This document shows positions 20,776 through 24,169 of a stretch of 24,169 nucleotides of DNA, one piece after another; within the stretch, counting starts at the first letter, position 1, and each line of letters starts with the position of its first letter. The position numbers and the translations under genes were made by a program. The DNA is from Chromera velia (Eukaryota; Sar; Chromeraceae). Where the stretch lies: assembly GCA_018398765.1 (NCBI GenBank), contig JAHBMJ010001958.1:1-24169 (forward strand), written 5' to 3'. Under the pieces are notes generated by a model that saw only the letters and a list, made by a program, of their open reading frames with translations, was not told the origin of the DNA and did not search any database.

Positions 20776-21439
20776 CGGGAAGGGGGGGGGCCGTCTCTCA
20801 GGCTGCTTGCACAAGAGAATCGCGGAGACCTCGCACGAAATCAATACAACAGGAAGAAAGGGAGAAGACAGAGGAATGGTAAGAACAGCATGAAAGAGTG
20901 AGCGCACACACATCAATGAAAGAAATATGGACGAACACGGACACGTTCATTTTTATGGTCCGACAGTTACTGCAACAGTGTACGCGTATTTTTGAAGGGC
21001 ATCAATTCACACACAGTACACGCACTTGCAGGGTTATAGTACTCTCCAACTGACGGACCTAATGAGGTTGATAGAGAGAAAAAGAGAATCGACGGAGAGA
21101 AAAAGAAAGTCGTGTACGGCTCTGTAGGTCAAACACACTGAAAAGACGACACAGGAAAAAGGATCAAAGGCTGACCAAGAGCGTCTGAATGCCGTTCGAC
21201 AGTCGCCACTCGAATCTACAATCCACCTGAACGCAAAGTAGGGGCACTTTACAAATTTGCCCAACATCAAAACGGACATGGACGAAACGAACAGATTGTC
21301 TGTCATACCTAAAGTCTGCAATCAAAAGAGAGCAGGAGTCCATGCACGCTTGGTCGCCTTCCTTTAGTATTGCAGCACGGATCTCCGTTGAAAGGAACAT
21401 TTCAAGTGACACAATGAGACAAGCAGACAGACTAGACAT
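18690..21439 (-). CDS. KH-like domain protein, seven-exon gene model
   Basis: Seven minus-strand exons join with consistent phases to about 247 residues: 21176-21439, 20652-20720, 20004-20104, 19627-19711, 19446-19549, 19169-19241 and 18690-18737 (TAG at 18690). Donors include GTCAGC, GTGAGA, GTCAGA, GTGAGA, GTACTG and GTAAGT. The second exon (LLVVVRGTDREATDAALTAL across its junction) looks like the last strand and helix of a KH domain. Exons three and four (GLVIPVEQAAYFSTDAG, then TGLVGARKSTTRDDAVMLFG, then TEDALKQGMEALDTR) look like a complete second one with a degenerate GXXG loop. KH domains bind single-stranded RNA or DNA. The C-terminal part is Ser/Asn-rich. The start (ATG at 21437-21439), the acceptors at 19549 and 19241, and the last exon are the weakest parts: 18737 down to 18552 is also open in another frame with a GTAAGT donor. 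Confidence 0.5.
18786..18839. repeat. Compound CA/GA microsatellite
   Basis: About 24 bases of CA repeats run directly into about 28 bases of GA repeats, inside the last intron of the proposed KH-like gene. Confidence 0.95.
19816..19845. repeat. CA microsatellite
   Basis: CA dinucleotide run with one CAAA interruption, inside an intron of the proposed KH-like gene. Confidence 0.95.
20741..20775. repeat. GA microsatellite followed by a G run
   Basis: AG dinucleotide repeats, followed by a nine-G run at 20782-20790. Both lie just upstream, in minus-strand sense, of the exon at 20652-20720, in its intron. Confidence 0.9.
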
Positions 21440-21560
21440 CAAAACTTTCTTTTTTGGAGTTCGGGGTAGCAAGAAGAATAATCCCTGCGATGGGGGAGGA
21501 AAAGTGCATGTTTGGTGTTTTCTCTTCATTTCCCCCCGACCCTATTTTTTTCCGTTCTTT

Positions 21561-21633
21561 TCTTTGTCTGTTTCTTTCTTTCTTTCTTTCTTTCTTCCTT
21601 CCTTTCTTCTCTCTCTCTCTCTCTCCCTCTCTC

Positions 21634-21715
<82 letters not shown>

Positions 21716-21792
21716 TTCCTTCCTTCCTTCCTTCCTTCCTGCCTGTCTGTCTGTCTGTCTGTCTGTCTGTCTGCCTTTCTTTCTTTTTTTTT

Positions 21793-21824
<32 letters not shown>

Positions 21825-22000
21825 TTTCTCTCTCTCTCTCTCTTTCTTTCTTTGTTTGTTTGTTTCTTTCTTTCTTTGCTTCTCTCTTTGTTTGTCTCTC
21901 TGTTTCTCTCTTTGTTTCTCTCTTTGTTTCTTTCTTTGTTTTTCTCTTTGTTTCTCTCTTTGTTTCTCTCTTTGTCTTTTTCTTTCTTTCTTTCTTTCTT

Positions 22001-22039
<39 letters not shown>

Positions 22040-22083
22040 GTCTCTGTCTGTCTGTCTATGTCTGTGTGTCTGTCTGTCTGTCT
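21561..22083. repeat. About 520-bp polypyrimidine/polypurine mosaic microsatellite
   Basis: Nearly unbroken pyrimidines on the plus strand, made of consecutive blocks of TTTC, TTCC, CT, TTTC, TTCC, TGTC, TTTC, CT, then TTTG/CTCT mixtures, TTTC, CT and TGTC. It produces long ORFs of Ser/Leu/Phe or Lys/Glu/Arg repeats in several frames on both strands; these are not genes. It lies between the two minus-strand genes. Mirror-symmetric polypyrimidine tracts can form triplex (H-) DNA. Confidence 0.95.
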
Positions 22084-22147
22084 TTTGCTTGCAAAATAAA
22101 GAGTCGTTCTTTGTTGCTGTCCAATGAGTGAGAGGTTGACGCTTCCG

Positions 22148-22941
22148 TTACACAAGTTCCGTATCAGAATCAGAGTACGCCAATGGGTCCAACCACGCAT
22201 GGGCATGCACACTGACGTTGTGCCTCCTCTCCAGTTCCGCAAAGAGGGATCCCTGGAACTCGGAGAGACTTTTGGTTGTCTCCCTCAATCCCGCGACAGT
22301 CGGCCTTGTCTGTCTCTGCCCCATTGTCTGCAAAAATGTGGTCACAAGAGAATGCGTCTCAGTTATGGTGAACTTTGACAAGATATTTTCGCAAAAGCTG
22401 CGATTTTCTCCCAATTTATACTTTTCAATAACTCTGGTCCAGCAAACAAGAAGAGATCCAGAAGGATGAAAGGGCAAGGCTTCGGGCATACCCGAGCCAA
22501 TCTTAAAAAGAATGCCAACAGCTAGGGTGTGCTGTGACAGAAAAGAGAGGCATGGAAACTTACCGTCGCGTGCACAAAGAGTCACAATGACTAAGAGAAT
22601 CCTCAAAGCTGTGGGGCAACTGCGGGAATGCAGGGACAGAGAAAGAGAAACAGACCCAGAGACAGCAGAGTCCCCGCTTCAGGAATATGAGGACCGAAAA
22701 ACAAGAAGTCGAGAGTTTCGGGTTGACCTTGCAGTTCTTGTGGCGTCCCCTCTGGTGTCTCTATAATCCTCAGGCCGATGAGAGACGGTCAGCCCGGCAG
22801 GTATTCACACAGCGCTACATATATCTCCGTATACATAGAACGAAATCGAGAAAGGTCAGACGAATTTTTAATACCTCATGCGCATGCATCTGACGCACGC
22901 GCAAGCGTGCGAACGGCCCCTAGCTGAAAGGGTCGATCCAT
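22148..22941 (-). CDS. Three-exon gene of unknown function
   Basis: Exons 22899-22941 (ATG at 22939-22941), 22656-22760 and 22148-22608 join in phase (1, then 1) to about 202 residues ending in TAA at 22148. The protein begins MDRPFQLGAVRTLA, continues through TLDFLFFGPHIPEAGTLLSL, and has a long last exon including VGILFKIGSGMPEALPFHPS, VIEKYKLGENRSFCENILSK and a polar C-terminus ending PLAYSDSDTELV. No domain is recognised. The first donor is GTGCGT, and the second intron would be only 47 bp. A tempting 32-bp GTAAGT...CACAG intron inside the last exon was not used because every frame that fits downstream then meets a TGA upstream. The gene is divergent from the plus-strand gene at 23331. 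The last exon is the safest part. Confidence 0.55.
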
Positions 22942-23330
22942 GTTTTTTGCCTTCTCAGCCACGCGTATATACAATTGTTCGTAAGTGCCCCCCGCGCTTC
23001 GCTTTCCGGAGCGGCGGGGCCACGCATATCGCGTGCATTTGACTTTAGTGTCTCTCTGGTCCTTTGTCGGGCCAGTATGCATCTTGCCTAGGCATAGGTC
23101 CTGTCCGTCTATTATGGCGTGCATGCATGCGTCCTCGCGCGCGCGTTAATTATATATATAATTCGCATGCATGCAATTAATTGTGGACAGACTTCATGAG
23201 CGACCATGCATGCATGCAGAGTTCTTATGACCTGTATATAGAACTGGTTTGTATCCAGTGACTCCGGGAAGCTCGAAGCGGTCTGTGCACACCGGAGTCC
23301 AATTCCCACGCATCTGCTTCGCTGTGACAG
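22942..23330. promoter_or_regulatory. Divergent upstream region with TGCATGCA clusters
   Basis: Lies between the proposed ATG of the minus-strand gene and the first visible exon of the plus-strand gene. It contains TGCATGCATGC at 23119-23129, CGCATGCATGC at 23163-23173 and CATGCATGCATGC at 23206-23218. Also present are a CGCGCGCG run (23136-23145) and a self-complementary TTAATTATATATATAATT (23146-23163) that could supply a TATA-like element. TGCATGCA is a known binding motif of some apicomplexan AP2 factors. Part of the region may be intron of the plus-strand gene. Confidence 0.4.
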
Positions 23331-24086
23331 AAACAAACACCGTGTATATATACAGACGTTTTCACAAACGGAAGCCCACACCCTTGGCACTTTCGGCCAG
23401 CCTGCGATACCGACATGTTCGACTTCTGTACTGGGACGAGGGCTTGGGGAAACGATGTCAAAAGAGTCCTCCCTGACCCCCCGACTTTTGGCCATCGTGG
23501 AATTCTGCCAAACAGTCAAGTGACCATGTGGGAGCTGAGCTTGTCCCCCGACCCCGAAATCCTTCTCACCGACAAGGGCGTACTCCAGCTAGCGAACGCC
23601 GTTCGAAGCGGCCTCACAGAAAGCTGCAGGATGCTGTCGGACGGCTTATCTGTTGTCGGCCGAACCGTGCATGACGGCGATGGAGAGGTGGCAATGAGGT
23701 TGGCCTCTTGTCTGCGCGAGATCACGCTTCTGATAGCTATCATGAATCACAGGCGGTTGGGCGGCCGTACTTCGCTGTACTCGACAGAAATTGACGAGCT
23801 TTGGAGAAGGCGAGAAGATGAGTGCGAAGATTGGTGCTCTACAAGGACCGCAATAGCCACGGCATACGCGGAGAAGGGGGACTCATATTGCAGGAGGTGG
23901 CTGAGGAACTTCGAACCTGAACCTGCCGCCACGGACTTCAGATCCTGTGCTCCAACGACGGCTAGTTTGACCGAACTGTTTTTTTTGGAAGAAGAGGTCA
24001 GCTGGGTGGGAGCAGGAAAGCAAAGAGGCAATCCCTCCTTACCAGCCACCTGTCTCTCTCACCCGTCTATCCCGCCTTTCTTCATG

Positions 24087-24160
<74 letters not shown>

Positions 24161-24169
24161 CGTGTGTGT
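23331..24169 (+). CDS. Large exon of a plus-strand gene, cysteine-containing, unknown function (3' partial)
   Basis: After an acceptor (CTTCGCTGTGACAG, ending 23330) a frame is open to the window end. The likely coding exon is 23331-23996: 222 codons ending in phase 0 at GAAGAG/GTCAGC. Beyond that the reading runs into GT microsatellite. Composition is clearly coding: TDVFTNGSPHPWHFRPACDT, DPPTFGHRGILPNSQVTMWE, LSLSPDPEILLTDKGVLQLA, VAMRLASCLREITLLIAIMN, REDECEDWCSTRTAIATAYA. About ten cysteines are spread along it, and there is one short hydrophobic helix-like stretch (LREITLLIAIM). No domain is recognised. Translation could start at the first in-frame ATG (23415) if the acceptor is not used. 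The frame has no internal stop, unlike the decayed ORFs further left. Confidence 0.65.
24089..24169. repeat. GT microsatellite
   Basis: TG dinucleotide array with two CGTTCG-type interruptions, running off the window edge. Probably intronic for the gene at 23331. Confidence 0.95.

Noticed and set aside
21342-22242. Long ORFs of 195-261 codons on both strands
   Set aside because: They are translations of the polypyrimidine/polypurine microsatellite (Ser/Leu/Phe or Lys/Glu/Arg runs) and occur in several frames at once.
22553-22584. A 32-bp intron (GTAAGT...CACAG) within the last exon of the gene at 22148-22941
   Set aside because: Splice sites look good, but removing it forces an upstream frame that contains a TGA whichever upstream acceptor is used.
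22876-23124. 82-codon minus ORF upstream of the three-exon gene
   Set aside because: Only its last part (from MDRPFQLG) fits a spliced gene; the rest reads through CG-rich palindromic DNA and lacks splice support, so it is more likely 5' leader.

Overview
This is nuclear DNA of an intron-bearing eukaryote, most likely a unicellular one. There are no bacterial operons or ribosome-binding sites. Coding stretches are short exons with GT...AG borders, microsatellites are abundant, and cut-and-paste transposons with target-site duplications are present. Frequent TGCATGCA words recall alveolate and apicomplexan promoters, so an alveolate-type protist such as a chromerid is my guess, at low confidence; nothing here fixes the lineage.

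Left edge (1-571): a CT microsatellite, an intron, and the last coding exon of a plus-strand gene with a proline-rich C-terminus. From about 1.1 to 9.6 kb is a repeat graveyard: a tandem terminal-inverted-repeat element (1148-1798), a 268-bp repeat present twice (2876-3143 and 6609-6876), a broken minus-strand gene of unknown function (3602-5111), an hAT transposon remnant beside it (5112-6608), an AT-rich piece of viral-type D5 primase/helicase (7959-9098), and a probable LTR end (9099-9555). The stretch from 9.6 to 17.8 kb is gene-poor. It holds two decayed coding scraps, a 122-bp tandem repeat, a G-quadruplex motif and a complete 852-bp non-autonomous hAT copy (14005-14856) flanked by a perfect 8-bp duplication. 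That copy shares its first 615 bp with the remnant at 5112, so the two belong to one family.

The right part, from about 18.7 kb on, is host gene space. A seven-exon minus-strand gene with KH-like segments (18690-21439) and a three-exon minus-strand gene (22148-22941) are separated by about 520 bp of nearly pure pyrimidine microsatellite. The three-exon gene is divergent from a plus-strand gene whose 222-codon exon runs to the window edge (23331 onward). The shared upstream region carries clustered TGCATGCA words.

The most interesting pattern is how the repeats decay. Repeat copies differ almost only by transitions, and premature stops in four unrelated decayed ORFs are nearly all ones that a C-to-T change in CAA, CAG or CGA would make. 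The viral-type fragment keeps one frame for about 1.1 kb. This suggests cytosine-methylation or RIP-like mutation of repeats and foreign DNA. All exon models were built by eye from phase and splice-site consistency.
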